Source of the DNA: Pontiellaceae bacterium
GTDB lineage: Bacteria > Verrucomicrobiota > Kiritimatiellia > Kiritimatiellales > Pontiellaceae
Assembly: GCA_016937035.1 (NCBI GenBank)
Contig: JAFGWS010000110.1
Location: forward strand, 1-53,274
Direction: 5' to 3'
Length of the DNA stretch: 53,274 nucleotides
The notes under the pieces were generated by a model. That model searched no databases and had not been told where the DNA came from. It saw nothing but the letters and a program-made list of their open reading frames with translations. Of the stretch, positions 1-9,296 are shown in pieces (position 1 is the stretch's first letter; each line of letters starts with the position of its first letter). Position numbers and translations under genes: made by a program.

Positions 1-1
1 C

Positions 2-2143
2 TGCACGATCAGCGGGAATTCGGCCGACTACTACGGCGGCGGGATGTACTACGGCACGGCGAACCACTGCACCCTCAGCGGGAATTCAGCAGCCTTGAAT
101 GGTGGCGGGATGGCTGGCGGCACAGCGAACAACTGTACCCTCAGCGGGAATTCGGCCAGCAGCAGGTACGGCGGCGGCGGCGGAGGGATATATAGCGGCA
201 CGGCGAACAACTGCACCATCACTTGGAATTCGGCCAATTACGGCGGCGGGATGTATAATAGCACGGCGAACCACTGCACCCTCAGCGGGAATTCGGCCGG
301 CGATTCAGGCGGCGGGATGTACTACGGCACGGCGAACCACTGCACCCTCAGCGGAAATAGCGCCTCCTCAGGCGGCGGGATGGCAAAAGTCACGGCGAAC
401 CACAGCATCATTTACTATAATAACGCGGTTGACGGGAATGATCTTTGGAATACAGCGGCGTTCTATTCCTGTTCTCCGGATGGGATGCACGGCGTCGACG
501 GCAATATTACGAACGCACCAGTGCTCGTCTCCTCTTCGCACATTGCGGCGGATTCTCCCTGCCGGGGCGCAGGCAGTACAAACTTTGTATCCGGAACAGA
601 CATCGACGGGGAGGCGTGGGCCAATCCGCCTTCCATGGGATGCGACGAGCCCTACGAGACGACGGGTGGGGATATCACGGTTTCTTTCACGTCGGACGGA
701 ATCAGCGGGGTGCTTCTTCCCGGCAACGTGCTCGCCTTTAAGGGAATGGTCGAGGGCGCGGCACTGATGCATGTCTGGGATTTTGGCGATGGTACGCAGG
801 TTTCCAATTCGCTTTCCGTGGAGCATGCGTGGGCGTCGGCCGGCACCTTTAACGTGGTGCTGACGGCGTACAACGCTGATTGGCCGGGCGGCGTGTCGGC
901 AACGCAGGAGGTTTCCGTTGTTTCCCTTGAAGAGTCCGTCATCCATGTCTCGTCAGACGGAGATGATGCGAACGATGGTACGAGCTGGACGAGCGCCAAG
1001 AAGACGATCCAAGCGGGTGTCGATGCGCAAGATATCCCCGGCGGATGGATTCTTGTTGAAAGCGGGACCTATTCCTTGTCGACAACGATAACGGTTTCAA
1101 AGCCGGTTCGCATCGTGAGCGTCGATGGACCGGAATCGACCCTCGTGGATGGGCAGGGAACCGTCCGCTGCTTCGGTCTGGGCAATAGTGCCTGTGTGAT
1201 CGAGGGGTTGACCATAACCAACGGATTTTCTACAGGCTATGGCGGCGGGATCTATTGTTCAGATACCACCCCCATCGTCACCCACTGCATCCTCAGCGGG
1301 AATTCGGCCGGCGGGTCAGGCGGTGGGATGAGTGGAGGCACGGCGAACCACTGCACCTTCAGCCGAAATTCGGCACGAAACGGCGGCGGGATGTTCAACG
1401 GCACGGCGAACAACTGCACTCTCATCGGGAATTCGGCCATCAAAACCGGCGGAGGGATATATTTAGGCACGGCGAACAACTGCATCATCTACTATAATGA
1501 AGCGACTCTAGGGAATGATCTTCGGAATACAGCGGCATCCTGTTCTTGTTCTTCGGACGTAGTGCATGGTGAGAACGGCAACATTACGAATGCGCCGGTC
1601 TTTGTGGATGCGGCGATTGGGGATTATCGTTTGGCGGCAGGGTCGCCGTGTATTGATGCAGGATCTAACGCGTATGTTGTTGGGTCGCTGGACCTGGCCG
1701 GGCTGCCGCGCATTGTCGGCGGCGTGGTCGATATGGGGGCGTATGAATACCAAGGGACCGGCTGGGTCGACGAGGATGGCGACAGTCTGCCCGACGACTG
1801 GGAGACGGCATATTTTGGCGGCACGACCGTTCAAGGATCCGGAGACGACTTTGATAACGACGGAATTGACAACGGGTTCGAATGGATCGCAGGAACGGAC
1901 CCGTCCGATCCGAATTCGGTGTTTACGGCTTCGATATCGTCGAATCCGGTTTCGGTCGACGGCTTTGTGGTTGAGTGGCTCTCCGTCGAGGATCGCGTCT
2001 ATTCCGTGCTGTGGAGGGGATCGCTGACCAACGCCAACGATCTGTTGCAGGATGGGATCGAATATCCGCAGAACAGCTATACCGATACCCTTCACAACGC
2101 CGAATCAGCTGGCTTCTATCAGATCGAGGTGCAGTTGAAATAG
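2..2143 (+). CDS. Secreted beta-helix / PKD repeat protein (5' partial)
   Basis: The reading frame is open to the window edge, so the start and any signal peptide lie upstream; 713 residues are visible. Residues 1-150 carry five or six copies of a CTLSGNSA-type repeat with GGGM and GTAN turns, spaced 20-26 residues, typical of a right-handed parallel beta-helix. A PKD-like domain follows (about 222-305, with VWDFGDGT). A second helix domain starts with IHVSSDGDDANDGTSW (about 313) and has four more GNSA repeats (about 413-500). The C-terminal part has Ca-binding-like Asp-rich motifs, DEDGDSLPDDWE (about 589) and DNDGIDNGFEW (about 618), then about 75 beta-rich residues. No catalytic residues are recognisable. 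It is probably an exported surface protein or polysaccharide-binding/lyase-like protein; the function is not assigned. It ends with TAG. Confidence 0.75.
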   Translation, partial: CTISGNSADYYGGGMYYGTANHCTLSGNSAALNGGGMAGGTANNCTLSGNSASSRYGGGGGGIYSGTANNCTITWNSANYGGGMYNSTANHCTLSGNSAGDSGGGMYYGTANHCTLSGNSASSGGGMAKVTANHSIIYYNNAVDGNDLWNTAAFYSCSPDGMHGVDGNITNAPVLVSSSHIAADSPCRGAGSTNFVSGTDIDGEAWANPPSMGCDEPYETTGGDITVSFTSDGISGVLLPGNVLAFKGMVEGAALMHVWDFGDGTQVSNSLSVEHAWASAGTFNVVLTAYNADWPGGVSATQEVSVVSLEESVIHVSSDGDDANDGTSWTSAKKTIQAGVDAQDIPGGWILVESGTYSLSTTITVSKPVRIVSVDGPESTLVDGQGTVRCFGLGNSACVIEGLTITNGFSTGYGGGIYCSDTTPIVTHCILSGNSAGGSGGGMSGGTANHCTFSRNSARNGGGMFNGTANNCTLIGNSAIKTGGGIYLGTANNCIIYYNEATLGNDLRNTAASCSCSSDVVHGENGNITNAPVFVDAAIGDYRLAAGSPCIDAGSNAYVVGSLDLAGLPRIVGGVVDMGAYEYQGTGWVDEDGDSLPDDWETAYFGGTTVQGSGDDFDNDGIDNGFEWIAGTDPSDPNSVFTASISSNPVSVDGFVVEWLSVEDRVYSVLWRGSLTNANDLLQDGIEYPQNSYTDTLHNAESAGFYQIEVQLK
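50..410 (+). repeat. Tandem coding repeats of the beta-helix gene, block 1
   Basis: Near-identical DNA units containing the core gcaccctcagcgggaattc recur every 60-78 bases, always a multiple of three, so the repeat is kept at DNA and protein level. A second block of the same units lies at about 1285-1490 of the same gene. The high DNA identity suggests recent unit duplication or gene conversion. Confidence 0.8.
1285..1490 (+). repeat. Tandem coding repeats of the beta-helix gene, block 2
   Basis: Four units with the gggaattcgg core and cggcggcgggatg turn-coding segments, the same family as the block near the window start. They are separated from it by the PKD-coding segment and a second helix-domain start. 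Confidence 0.75.
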
Positions 2144-2316
2144 GCTTGGAGGAACCACGGAAAAAACGGAAAGCACGTGATCTTTACCACTCGCTTCGCT
2201 GAAGGAACGAAGATTTGAAGAGGGGAATAGCCGCGACGTTCTCGTCGCGTTCTGAAGATCGTAGGCGACGATTTTCTGGCGCAAACTCCAGAATGGCTTC
2301 GCGCAAGCCTGCGATC

Positions 2317-2340
2317 GGCAGGCAGAGATGCCTGGCCCCC
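2317..2340 (+). repeat. REP-like palindrome, family 2, copy 1
   Basis: ggcaggcagagatgcctggc has a 5-bp stem (aggca/tgcct) around a gaga loop. Related copies lie at 7118-7141 (same strand) and 16764-16787 (opposite strand), all in non-coding DNA. Confidence 0.65.
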
Positions 2341-2436
2341 ATTTTTCAGCCTCGTTTGGAGTCCATAGATGATCGTTTGATGACGGACCAGGGGAGTAAG
2401 GGTTTTTCCCTCTGCTGTTTTATCTGGCTGCGGGGG

Positions 2437-2464
2437 TTGCTTTTTGGGCGGAAATAGCTATTTT
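2437..2464 (+). promoter_or_regulatory. Weak candidate promoter for typA
   Basis: ttgctt, 16 bases, tatttt, about 77 bases upstream of the typA ATG. The hexamers are only partial matches and the gap is AT-rich, so this may be chance. Confidence 0.25.
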
Positions 2465-2540
2465 CGCGCCTCGCTTTCGCTGTGCGGAGGCAAAAAACCA
2501 ACTTTTAAGAATTCGGAGTTCGGCTCCAACGGAGGCTTTA

Positions 2541-4355
2541 ATGTCCCAAAAAATTAGGAATATTGCGATCATTGCGCACGTCGACCACGGCAAGACGACG
2601 CTGGTGGATGAAATCATCAAGCAATCTAAGTTGTTTCGCGACAACGAAGAGATGCAGGTGTGTCTGCTCGACAGCAACGATCTGGAGCGCGAGCGCGGTA
2701 TTACCATTCTGTCAAAAAACATCAGCGTGAATTATAAAGGCGTAAAGGTGAATGTGATTGATACGCCCGGGCATAGCGATTTCGGGGGTCAGGTCGAGCG
2801 GGTGCTGAATCTGGCCGACGGCGTACTGCTGCTGGTAGACGCCGCCGAGGGGCCGATGCCTCAGACGCGCTTTGTGCTCGATAAGGCGCTGGAGCTGAAT
2901 CTTAAGCCGGTGGTCATCATTAATAAGATCGATAAGCCGGATGCGCGTCCGGACTATGTTCATGATAAGGTTTTTGATCTGTTTGTGGAGCTGGACGCCA
3001 GCGATGATCAGCTCGATTTTCCGATGCTCTACTGCAGCGGCAAGGACGGCTGGGCCGATACCGTGCTGGATGGTCCGCGCGATTCCATGCTCCCGCTGAT
3101 GGATGCTATTCTGGAGCATATTCCTGCGCCGAAGATGCGCGAAGGTGCGGTGCAGATGCAGGTGACTTCGATCGACTATAACGATTATGTCGGTCGTATC
3201 GGTGTGGGGCGCGTCTATCGCGGAACACTCAATACGTCACAGCCGCTGATGCGTATCCGTCGTAATGGAAGTCAGGCTCAGACCCGAATTAAGCAGCTCT
3301 TTACCTTTCAAGGCCTGACGCGCGCTGAGGTGGACGAAGTACCTTGTGGTGACATTTGCGCCATTGTCGGTATTCCGGATATTGATATCGGGGATACGAT
3401 TGCCGACTTCAATGTGCCCGAAGCGCTGCCGCCCATCAGTATCGACGAGCCGACGCTCTCGATGACCTTCAGTGTGAACGATTCGCCGTTCTATGGACAG
3501 GACGGACAATATGTAACCAGCCGCCATTTGCGCGAGCGACTGCTGAAAGAGACTGAGCGCGATGTGGCCCTGCGCGTGGAGGAAGTCGGTGGCGATTCGT
3601 TTAAGGTAAGCGGCCGCGGTGTGCTCCACCTCTCTATTCTGATCGAAAACATGCGCCGGGAAGGCTTTGAGATGTCGGTGGCGCAGCCGCAGGTGATCTT
3701 TAAGGAGCGGCACGGGAAAAAAGAGGAGCCGATTGAGATTCTCCACGTTGATGTGCCGGATGAACACGCAGGGAAAATTATTGAACTGGCCGGGATGCGT
3801 AAGGGCGAAATGGTGGATATGGAGCAGCATGGCCTGCGTAAAATGATCCGTTTCGAAATTCCTACGCGCGGACTTATCGGTTTGCGTTCAAAAATGCTCA
3901 CGGCTTCCACCGGAGAAGCGATCGTTACGCATCGTTTCCTGCGGTATGATCCCTACAAGGGAGCAATTCAGCAGCGCCAGAACGGGGTGCTGATTTCGCA
4001 GGGACGGGGCCCTTCGGTACCGTTTGCCATAGACGGTCTTCAGCAGCGCGGTATTTTCTTCATTGATCCCGGAGTGGATTGCTACGAAGGCATGATTGTG
4101 GCGGAGCACTGCCTCGATAACGATCTGCTGGTGAATCTCCAAAAAACGAAACAGTTGACCAATATGCGTGCCTCGGGGTCCGATCGTGCGATGAAAATTG
4201 CGCCGGCGCAGAAGAAGAGTCTGGAGGAGGCTCTTGAATATATTGCCGAAGATGAGCTGGTAGAGATTACGCCGAAGCACATCCGTATGCGCAAAAAGCT
4301 CCTGCAGGAACACGAACGCAAAAAAGCAGGCCGCGTTAAAAAAGCCGAAGCGTAG
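2541..4355 (+). CDS. typA: Ribosome-associated GTPase TypA/BipA
   Basis: Translational GTPase of the EF-G family that binds the 70S ribosome and supports growth at low temperature and under stress. At 604 residues it is the usual family length. G1 is AHVDHGKTT (12-20), the RERGIT switch follows, G3 is DTPGHSDF (74-81) and G4 is NKIDKPD (128-134). The C-terminal half carries the TypA signature [26 protein letters not shown] segment and the C-terminal RKKLL region. The start is fixed by ggagg 8 bases upstream and the conserved N-terminus [17 protein letters not shown]. It stands alone, convergent with the permease gene downstream. Nothing is unusual about it. Confidence 0.97.
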   Translation: MSQKIRNIAIIAHVDHGKTTLVDEIIKQSKLFRDNEEMQVCLLDSNDLERERGITILSKNISVNYKGVKVNVIDTPGHSDFGGQVERVLNLADGVLLLVDAAEGPMPQTRFVLDKALELNLKPVVIINKIDKPDARPDYVHDKVFDLFVELDASDDQLDFPMLYCSGKDGWADTVLDGPRDSMLPLMDAILEHIPAPKMREGAVQMQVTSIDYNDYVGRIGVGRVYRGTLNTSQPLMRIRRNGSQAQTRIKQLFTFQGLTRAEVDEVPCGDICAIVGIPDIDIGDTIADFNVPEALPPISIDEPTLSMTFSVNDSPFYGQDGQYVTSRHLRERLLKETERDVALRVEEVGGDSFKVSGRGVLHLSILIENMRREGFEMSVAQPQVIFKERHGKKEEPIEILHVDVPDEHAGKIIELAGMRKGEMVDMEQHGLRKMIRFEIPTRGLIGLRSKMLTASTGEAIVTHRFLRYDPYKGAIQQRQNGVLISQGRGPSVPFAIDGLQQRGIFFIDPGVDCYEGMIVAEHCLDNDLLVNLQKTKQLTNMRASGSDRAMKIAPAQKKSLEEALEYIAEDELVEITPKHIRMRKKLLQEHERKKAGRVKKAEA

Positions 4356-4421
4356 GACTTTTCAGCATATTGGTTGAAAAATTAGGGTTTATTTCCTGTC
4401 AGGTATTCTCCGTTTCAGTCT

Positions 4422-5441
4422 CTATTCTGTATGTTGTCGGTTCTTGCCGAAATTCCATCGAAAGGTACCTTTCAACAGCACTGCGATGAGCAGAACGGCC
4501 CAGAAACTATTGAGGGCGCTGCCGTGTTCGGCATCGTGGCAAACCTGCTCCATGATGCCGAGCTTCGGCGTGAACAGATTCATTGCAAACCCTGCTGCCA
4601 AGGCACAGACCGCGAGCGTGATTAGAAATACAACGAGCTGCTTGCGCCCGATAATTTTCCAGAGCGTCGTCAGCGTTGCGGCGTTGGTGGCCGGTCCGGT
4701 GATGAGAAAAACAAGCGCCGCGCCGGGCGAGATGCCGGCTTTGATGAAGGCAAAGGCAATCGGTACCGAAGCCGAGGAGCAGACATAAAAGGGGATGCCC
4801 ACGGCGAGCATAAGGAACAAGGTCCACGGCGAGTTTCCCCATTCCGCTGGAATAATGTGAGTGTGGACAATGCTGCTGATGATTCCCGAAATAATGATGC
4901 CGAAAATGAGCGGACGGGCTATGTTGCGCGGCAGCGTGAGAAATCCATAACTCAGCATGCGTTTGAGCACAGGAGTTCGGGTGGGCAGACAGCATTCATC
5001 GGTGCACGCTGCGGTCTGTTCATTTTCTTTGGGCGATACCGCGGCCACTGCGGCTCCGCAGAGAATGCCGGAGAGAAAGGCGATCAGAGCGCGGGAAATC
5101 GCGAATACGCCGCCGAGCAGGGCGTAGGTGATCATCAGGCTGTCCACGCCGGTCTGCGGCGTGGAAGCCAGAAACGAGGCGGTTGCGCCGCGTCCGGCAC
5201 CATGTTTGCGCAGCGACGCCGCCAACGGGATTACGCCGCAGGAGCAGATCGGCATGGGCACACCGATCAGCGCGGCTTTCACCGAAGCTTTCCAGCCGGA
5301 GCCGCCGAGGTGACGCCGTACATATTCTTTCGAAATCAGCACCGAAAGAATGCCGGCCACCAAAAAGCCGAAAAGCAGGTAAGGCGCCATTTCGACCGTA
5401 ACGAGCCAGATCTCTTTGAGAATATCCATCATCATCGTCAT
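4422..5441 (-). CDS. SO_0444-type Cu/Zn efflux permease (DUF318 family)
   Basis: Polytopic inner-membrane permease of the ArsP/YraQ/SO_0444 group (339 residues), with about eight to ten hydrophobic segments. The diagnostic PICSCGVIPLAASLRKHG motif is at 64-81, with the CxC of the transporter family, and a TPQTGVDS motif follows. The central loop has a Cys cluster, TAACTDECC (about 143-151), typical of the SO_0444 Cu/Zn efflux subgroup. Members export metal or metalloid species; the substrate here is inferred. The start is preceded by gggaggaaat, a good ribosome binding site. It is a single gene, convergent with typA. An organo-arsenical substrate (ArsP-like) is the main alternative. Confidence 0.82.
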   Translation of the reverse strand: MTMMMDILKEIWLVTVEMAPYLLFGFLVAGILSVLISKEYVRRHLGGSGWKASVKAALIGVPMPICSCGVIPLAASLRKHGAGRGATASFLASTPQTGVDSLMITYALLGGVFAISRALIAFLSGILCGAAVAAVSPKENEQTAACTDECCLPTRTPVLKRMLSYGFLTLPRNIARPLIFGIIISGIISSIVHTHIIPAEWGNSPWTLFLMLAVGIPFYVCSSASVPIAFAFIKAGISPGAALVFLITGPATNAATLTTLWKIIGRKQLVVFLITLAVCALAAGFAMNLFTPKLGIMEQVCHDAEHGSALNSFWAVLLIAVLLKGTFRWNFGKNRQHTE

Positions 5442-5888
5442 ATTTCCTCCCGCCCCCTGAAGTTGATACTTTGACGGCGGCGCATCAAGAACTAAATCGG
5501 TACAATTTTGAGCGGGTTTCTATCGATCCGACGACTGAATATCGTGAGTGGAGTTTTGTTTGGTGAGCCACAAAAGAGCGCATAAAACGCAAAAAGTCAG
5601 GTTGTTTTAGTCTTTATTGCGTAGCTTTGGATTCAATACCCCGCAGCTTGCTGCGCCAAACGTAGATGTCGGTTCTCTTTCGTCCCTCAAGAATCGCTAC
5701 GCGGCCAACTCCATTGTGTATGCTGAGGGTGCATAACGAAGCTGGAAGCATCGTCTACATAAATACCCCGTCTGTTTGCAGCGGGGAGGGTTATTCTCTG
5801 AGCGCGGAGTTTTGACAGGCGGGCTGATTCTTGTGCGACCGCGATGGAAAGATCGTTTATGTCGGCAAGACGAGTGCAAAATGTTCGC
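5442..5888. other. Non-coding gap with palindromes and uvrC debris
   Basis: No intact gene is seen. It contains two GC-rich palindromic stretches, accccgcagcttgctgcg near 5638 and accccgtctgtttgcagcgg near 5765, that look like copies of one intergenic repeat. It also contains a truncated second copy of the uvrC upstream/start region (about 5798-5875). Confidence 0.55.
5798..5875 (+). pseudogene. Remnant of uvrC 5' region, internally deleted
   Basis: The left part (gcggagttttgacaggcggg) matches the bases upstream of the uvrC fragment at 6677-6697. It then jumps about 80 bases to a segment coding DRDGKIVYVGK, matching the GIY-YIG region at 6786-6826. The join is at a shared gggc/gggctg, consistent with deletion by short homology. 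After GK the frame diverges into unrelated sequence. Confidence 0.7.
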
Positions 5889-6536
5889 TCACTTTTTCCC
5901 TTGATCTACAACTTTCGCCGCCCGTTTTTTGCTCTCAGTTGAGCTGGAATGCGTTCTCATTTTATTGATGAATGCGCATATAATTGCGCAGACGGTAGAG
6001 GTTGTAATCAGTATCAAGTAATTTAAAAGGAGGGTAATTGTTCCCTCTGCGCCGATCTTGACAGGAAACCCATAATGGTATTCATGCAAGGGCACCTCAT
6101 TCGTCGCACTCGCAAGGAGATATGGCGAAATAGACCAAGATCGAATACATAGGAAAAATGAAAACATAGAAAATAGTATTGCAGCAGTTGTATTCGTTAC
6201 TCGTCGGAGGCCAAAACTTAACAAACGAAACAACGAATTGCATAAATATACATAAACAAAAGAAAAACTGGCTAACACGATGATGTTTATGCCTAGAATC
6301 AAGATTATCAGGTCCATATCATACAGTGTTCCATCATAATTTCCGTTGGCATAATTCCAGTTGAAGGAGAATTCATCATAAAAATAACGCAATGGCATCC
6401 CAGATGCAGTTAGCCATGCGGTGTTGTGACCCATAGATAAACCCATAGGAATTGCCTGAAAAAATAGACCAATCCAAAAGACGAGAAGTATGTCCTTTCG
6501 ATAGGCATGGATAAAAAATCTGATATTTCTCAGCAT
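5889..6536 (-). CDS. Hypothetical membrane protein, AT-rich
   Basis: A 215-residue protein of no recognised family with about four hydrophobic segments: near 15-35 (ILLVFWIGLFFQAIPMG), 75-100 (LIILILGINIIVLASF), 118-140 and 165-190. It has a basic C-terminal tail, NKMRTHSSSTESKKRAAK. The gene is visibly more AT-rich than its neighbours and is bracketed by two copies of the uvrC start region, so it probably arrived by insertion. It stands alone on the minus strand. The start codon follows a weak ribosome binding site, so an internal Met is possible. No function is proposed. Confidence 0.55.
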   Translation of the reverse strand: MLRNIRFFIHAYRKDILLVFWIGLFFQAIPMGLSMGHNTAWLTASGMPLRYFYDEFSFNWNYANGNYDGTLYDMDLIILILGINIIVLASFSFVYVYLCNSLFRLLSFGLRRVTNTTAAILFSMFSFFLCIRSWSISPYLLASATNEVPLHEYHYGFPVKIGAEGTITLLLNYLILITTSTVCAIICAFINKMRTHSSSTESKKRAAKVVDQGKK

Positions 6537-6721
6537 AACATTTAGTGGGTGTCTGTAATTGTTCTGGTAAAATTTACAAAAAACATTTTGCCTATGAATC
6601 GGGCTTGCTGCAATCCATTAAGCCGAGTTTTTAAATCCAGCGCTCATTGCGATCGGGCAGCTTTTGAACCTCTGTGCGCGGAGCTTTGACAGGCGGGCGG
6701 TTGGCGTGGTTAAACTGGCGC

Positions 6722-7000
6722 ATGTCATTCTCAAAAGTCATCACGGAAAAACTAAAGGCGCTGCCGGATGAGCCGGGCTGTTATCTTATGCGCGACAGCG
6801 ATGGAAAGATCGTGTATGTCGGCAAGGCGGCTTCGCTGCGCAAGCGTGTGCAGAGCTATTTCTGCGAGCACACGCGCCGTACGGCGCAGCCGAAGATCCG
6901 GAGCCTGATTAATTCCATCGCCGATTTTGATATTGTGGTGCTCAAGAGCGAGGCGTTACCACGCTTTGTACCGCAGCCATCTTGGCGGCCTCGTAACTGA
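6722..7000 (+). pseudogene. uvrC: UvrC N-terminal fragment (truncated)
   Basis: MSFSKVITEKLKALPDEP begins a classical UvrC N-terminus. The GIY-YIG nuclease elements GCYLMRDSDGKIVYVGKA and SLRKRVQSYF are present, with homology up to DIVVLKSEA (about residue 80). The frame then runs into unrelated LPRFVPQPSWRPRN and stops, leaving about 92 of roughly 600 residues. The rest of the nuclease domain, the UVR motif, the RNase H-like domain and the HhH domain are absent. A functional uvrC must be elsewhere if the organism has one. A second, more decayed copy of the same start region lies about 0.9 kb upstream. The upstream in-frame extension to 6674 is not conserved, so ATG 6722 is taken. Confidence 0.85.
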
Positions 7001-7117
7001 GCAGGCAGCCCCGGAAAAACAAACTATAGATACGGCCATTAAGCATCGCGAACGGCGTATTGATTTTTAGAGTGCTTTGAAATGAACTGCAGCCGGTTGC
7101 CCAGACTGAAAATACGG

Positions 7118-7141
7118 GGCAGGCAGAGATGCCTACCCCAC
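7118..7141 (+). repeat. REP-like palindrome, family 2, copy 2
   Basis: ggcaggcagagatgcctacc, in the gap between the uvrC fragment and the 3' end of parE; same stem and gaga loop as the copy at 2317. Confidence 0.65.
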
Positions 7142-7179
7142 GTTTTTTATGATGCTCGAACCTCGAACGGAATTGGGAT

Positions 7180-9003
7180 CTAAAGCAGCTCTGGATCGAC
7201 GGAGAGGTTTTCCATGATGTATTCGCGGCGCTCAGGCGTGTTTTTGCCCATGTAAAAGGTAATCACTTCAGAAACACAATAATCGCCCTCGACGGAGACA
7301 TCGGTCAGACGCATGCCGTCGTCGCTGATAAAATCCTTAAATTCCTTGGGGGAGATTTCTCCGAGTCCTTTGAATCGGGTGATTTCTGCTCCGCGCCCCA
7401 GTTTTTCGAGCGCGTTGATGCGTTCGGTTTCGGAGTAGCAGTAGATGGTCTCCTTTTTATTGCGCACGCGGAAGAGGGGCGTTTCAAGAATTTTCAGATG
7501 CCCTCGTTTGACGAGTGGGTCAAAAAATCGAAGGAAAAACGTGATCATAAGGTTGCGGATGTGCAGGCCGTCGACATCGGCGTCGGTGGCGAGGATGACG
7601 TTATTGTAGCGCAGGTTGTCGGTGCTCTCTTCAATATCGAGCGCACGCATCAGGTTGTAGATTTCAACATTTTTATAGAGTGCATCGCGCTTGAGATCGC
7701 AGACGTTCAGCGGTTTCCCTTTAAGGGTGAAGATGGCCTGGTTGTTTGCATCGCGGCAGCTCACGAGCGAGCCTGCGGCGGACTGGCCTTCGGTGATGAA
7801 AATCTGCGTTTCAAGCCCTTTTTCCTTTTCCAGGCTATAGTGGTTCTTGCAGTCCTTAAGCTGCGGAATACGGATGGAAACGGATCGCGAACGCTCGCGC
7901 GCCAGCTTTTTGACGGTATTGAGCTCCTTCCGCATCTTCTGCGTTTCCTCGATCTTGGTCACCAGCTTCTTGGCTTCGTCGGGGTTTTTATGCAGCAGCT
8001 CGGCCACGGCCTGTGAAATACGGGCGACGAGGTCGGAACGGATTTCGGAGTTGCCGAGTTTGTTTTTGGTCTGGCTCTCGAAGATGGGTTCTTTCAGGCG
8101 GATGGCGACCGCGCCGAGTACGCCTTCGCGCACGTCATCACCGTCAAATTTTTTGGAGGCATAATCGTTAACGCCCCGCAGGAGCCCTTCCCGGAAGGCG
8201 GAGAGGTGTGTGCCGCCGTCGGAGGTGTATTGTCCGTTCACGAAGGAGTAATATTCCTCCGAAAATCGGTTGGTGTGGGTGAATGCAAATTCGAGCGTCG
8301 AGTCCGCATATTGAAACGGCGGATAAATTTTTTCGTACTGGCTTTCGTCGCGAATCAGATCCAGCAGCCCGCCTTTGCACTGGAACAGCTCGCCGTTAAA
8401 CCAAATCTTCAGCCTGGCGTTGAGATAGGCGTAGAAGCGCAGGCGCCGCGCCAGATGATCCGCATTGAACGCAAATTTTTTAAAGATTTCGAGGTCGGGG
8501 GAGAACGTGACGAGCGTGCCGTTGGGTTCGTTGGTCTTTCCTGATTCTTCGCGTACCAGCTTTCCGCGCTCAAACTCGGCTTCCACATATTCTCCGTCGC
8601 GGTGGCTGCGGACGAGAAAATAAGAGGAGAGCGCATTGACCGCTTTGGTGCCGACCCCGTTAAGGCCGACGCTGAACTGAAAAACGTCGTCGTTATACTT
8701 TGCGCCGGTGTTGATTTTGGAGACGCAGTCGATCACTTTACCCAGCGGAATGCCGCGGCCATAGTCGCGAATCGTCACCATGTCGTCTTCGATCGATACG
8801 CTGATCCGGTCGCCGTGTCCCATGATAAACTCGTCGATCCCATTGTCGATGACCTCCTTGACGAGAATATAAATGCCGTCGTCATAATGGGCTCCGCTAC
8901 CGGTTCGGCCAATGTACATACCCGTACGCAAACGAATGTGTTCGAGCGATGAAAGGGTCTTGATCTTGTCTTCTGTATATTCGTGATTTTTCTTAGCGCT
9001 CAT
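7180..9003 (-). CDS. parE: DNA topoisomerase IV subunit B-type ATPase
   Basis: ATPase and TOPRIM subunit of a type IIA topoisomerase, for decatenation and relaxation with a ParC/GyrA partner. At 607 residues it matches the shorter ParE/GyrB form. The GHKL ATPase has the E50/N54 motif (KEVIDNGIDEF), DYGRGIPLG (80-88) and NGVGTKAVNALS. The transducer domain is followed by TOPRIM with EGQSAAGS (about 404) and DADVDG (about 471), then the conserved RFKGLGE. MSAKKNHEYTEDKIKTLSSLEHIR is typical of ParE from Bacteroidetes and PVC bacteria. The start is preceded by gaggaa. No parC lies next to it. A GyrB role cannot be excluded from sequence alone. Confidence 0.9.
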   Translation of the reverse strand: MSAKKNHEYTEDKIKTLSSLEHIRLRTGMYIGRTGSGAHYDDGIYILVKEVIDNGIDEFIMGHGDRISVSIEDDMVTIRDYGRGIPLGKVIDCVSKINTGAKYNDDVFQFSVGLNGVGTKAVNALSSYFLVRSHRDGEYVEAEFERGKLVREESGKTNEPNGTLVTFSPDLEIFKKFAFNADHLARRLRFYAYLNARLKIWFNGELFQCKGGLLDLIRDESQYEKIYPPFQYADSTLEFAFTHTNRFSEEYYSFVNGQYTSDGGTHLSAFREGLLRGVNDYASKKFDGDDVREGVLGAVAIRLKEPIFESQTKNKLGNSEIRSDLVARISQAVAELLHKNPDEAKKLVTKIEETQKMRKELNTVKKLARERSRSVSIRIPQLKDCKNHYSLEKEKGLETQIFITEGQSAAGSLVSCRDANNQAIFTLKGKPLNVCDLKRDALYKNVEIYNLMRALDIEESTDNLRYNNVILATDADVDGLHIRNLMITFFLRFFDPLVKRGHLKILETPLFRVRNKKETIYCYSETERINALEKLGRGAEITRFKGLGEISPKEFKDFISDDGMRLTDVSVEGDYCVSEVITFYMGKNTPERREYIMENLSVDPELL

Positions 9004-9296
9004 GGGCTGAATTCCTCGTATTCCACAAGATAGAGTTGTGGCGAACCTTCAAAAGCGCAAAATATAGAACTTTTCCCTCCGCCCTTCAAGTGGTTCGCCC
9101 GCTTTTTCTAGTACAGCCTGCGTTACACGCCGGCTTATGCAGCACAAGCAGGTTTTCAAATGCCGCCGGCGCAGCGGCGTTGCGGTTTGATCGCATAATC
9201 CTAAAAAATGCAGTAGAGAAACCGCAAATGAACGCATAGAACGAGAAAAGCAGGTATTTTTGTCTTTGTGGTCCTTGCGCTCTATCGTGGTTAATC

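Larger units (their letters stand above)
2144..2540. other. Non-coding gap before typA with repeat debris
   Basis: No convincing gene. The short frames here are translations of repeats. It holds a palindromic repeat (2317-2340), a block around 2285-2312 (core ccagaatggcttcgcgc) that recurs in variant form near 16652-16676, and the typA ribosome binding site ggagg just before 2541. A weak promoter candidate, ttgctt (2437) with 16 bases to tattt, lies about 80 bases upstream of typA. Confidence 0.5.

Noticed and set aside
2215..2457. 80-residue frame before typA
   Set aside because: Crosses a palindromic repeat and has no signal, family or ribosome binding site.
4356..4421. Terminator between typA and the permease gene
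   Set aside because: ttttca/tgaaaa can pair weakly but has an AT-only stem and no T run.
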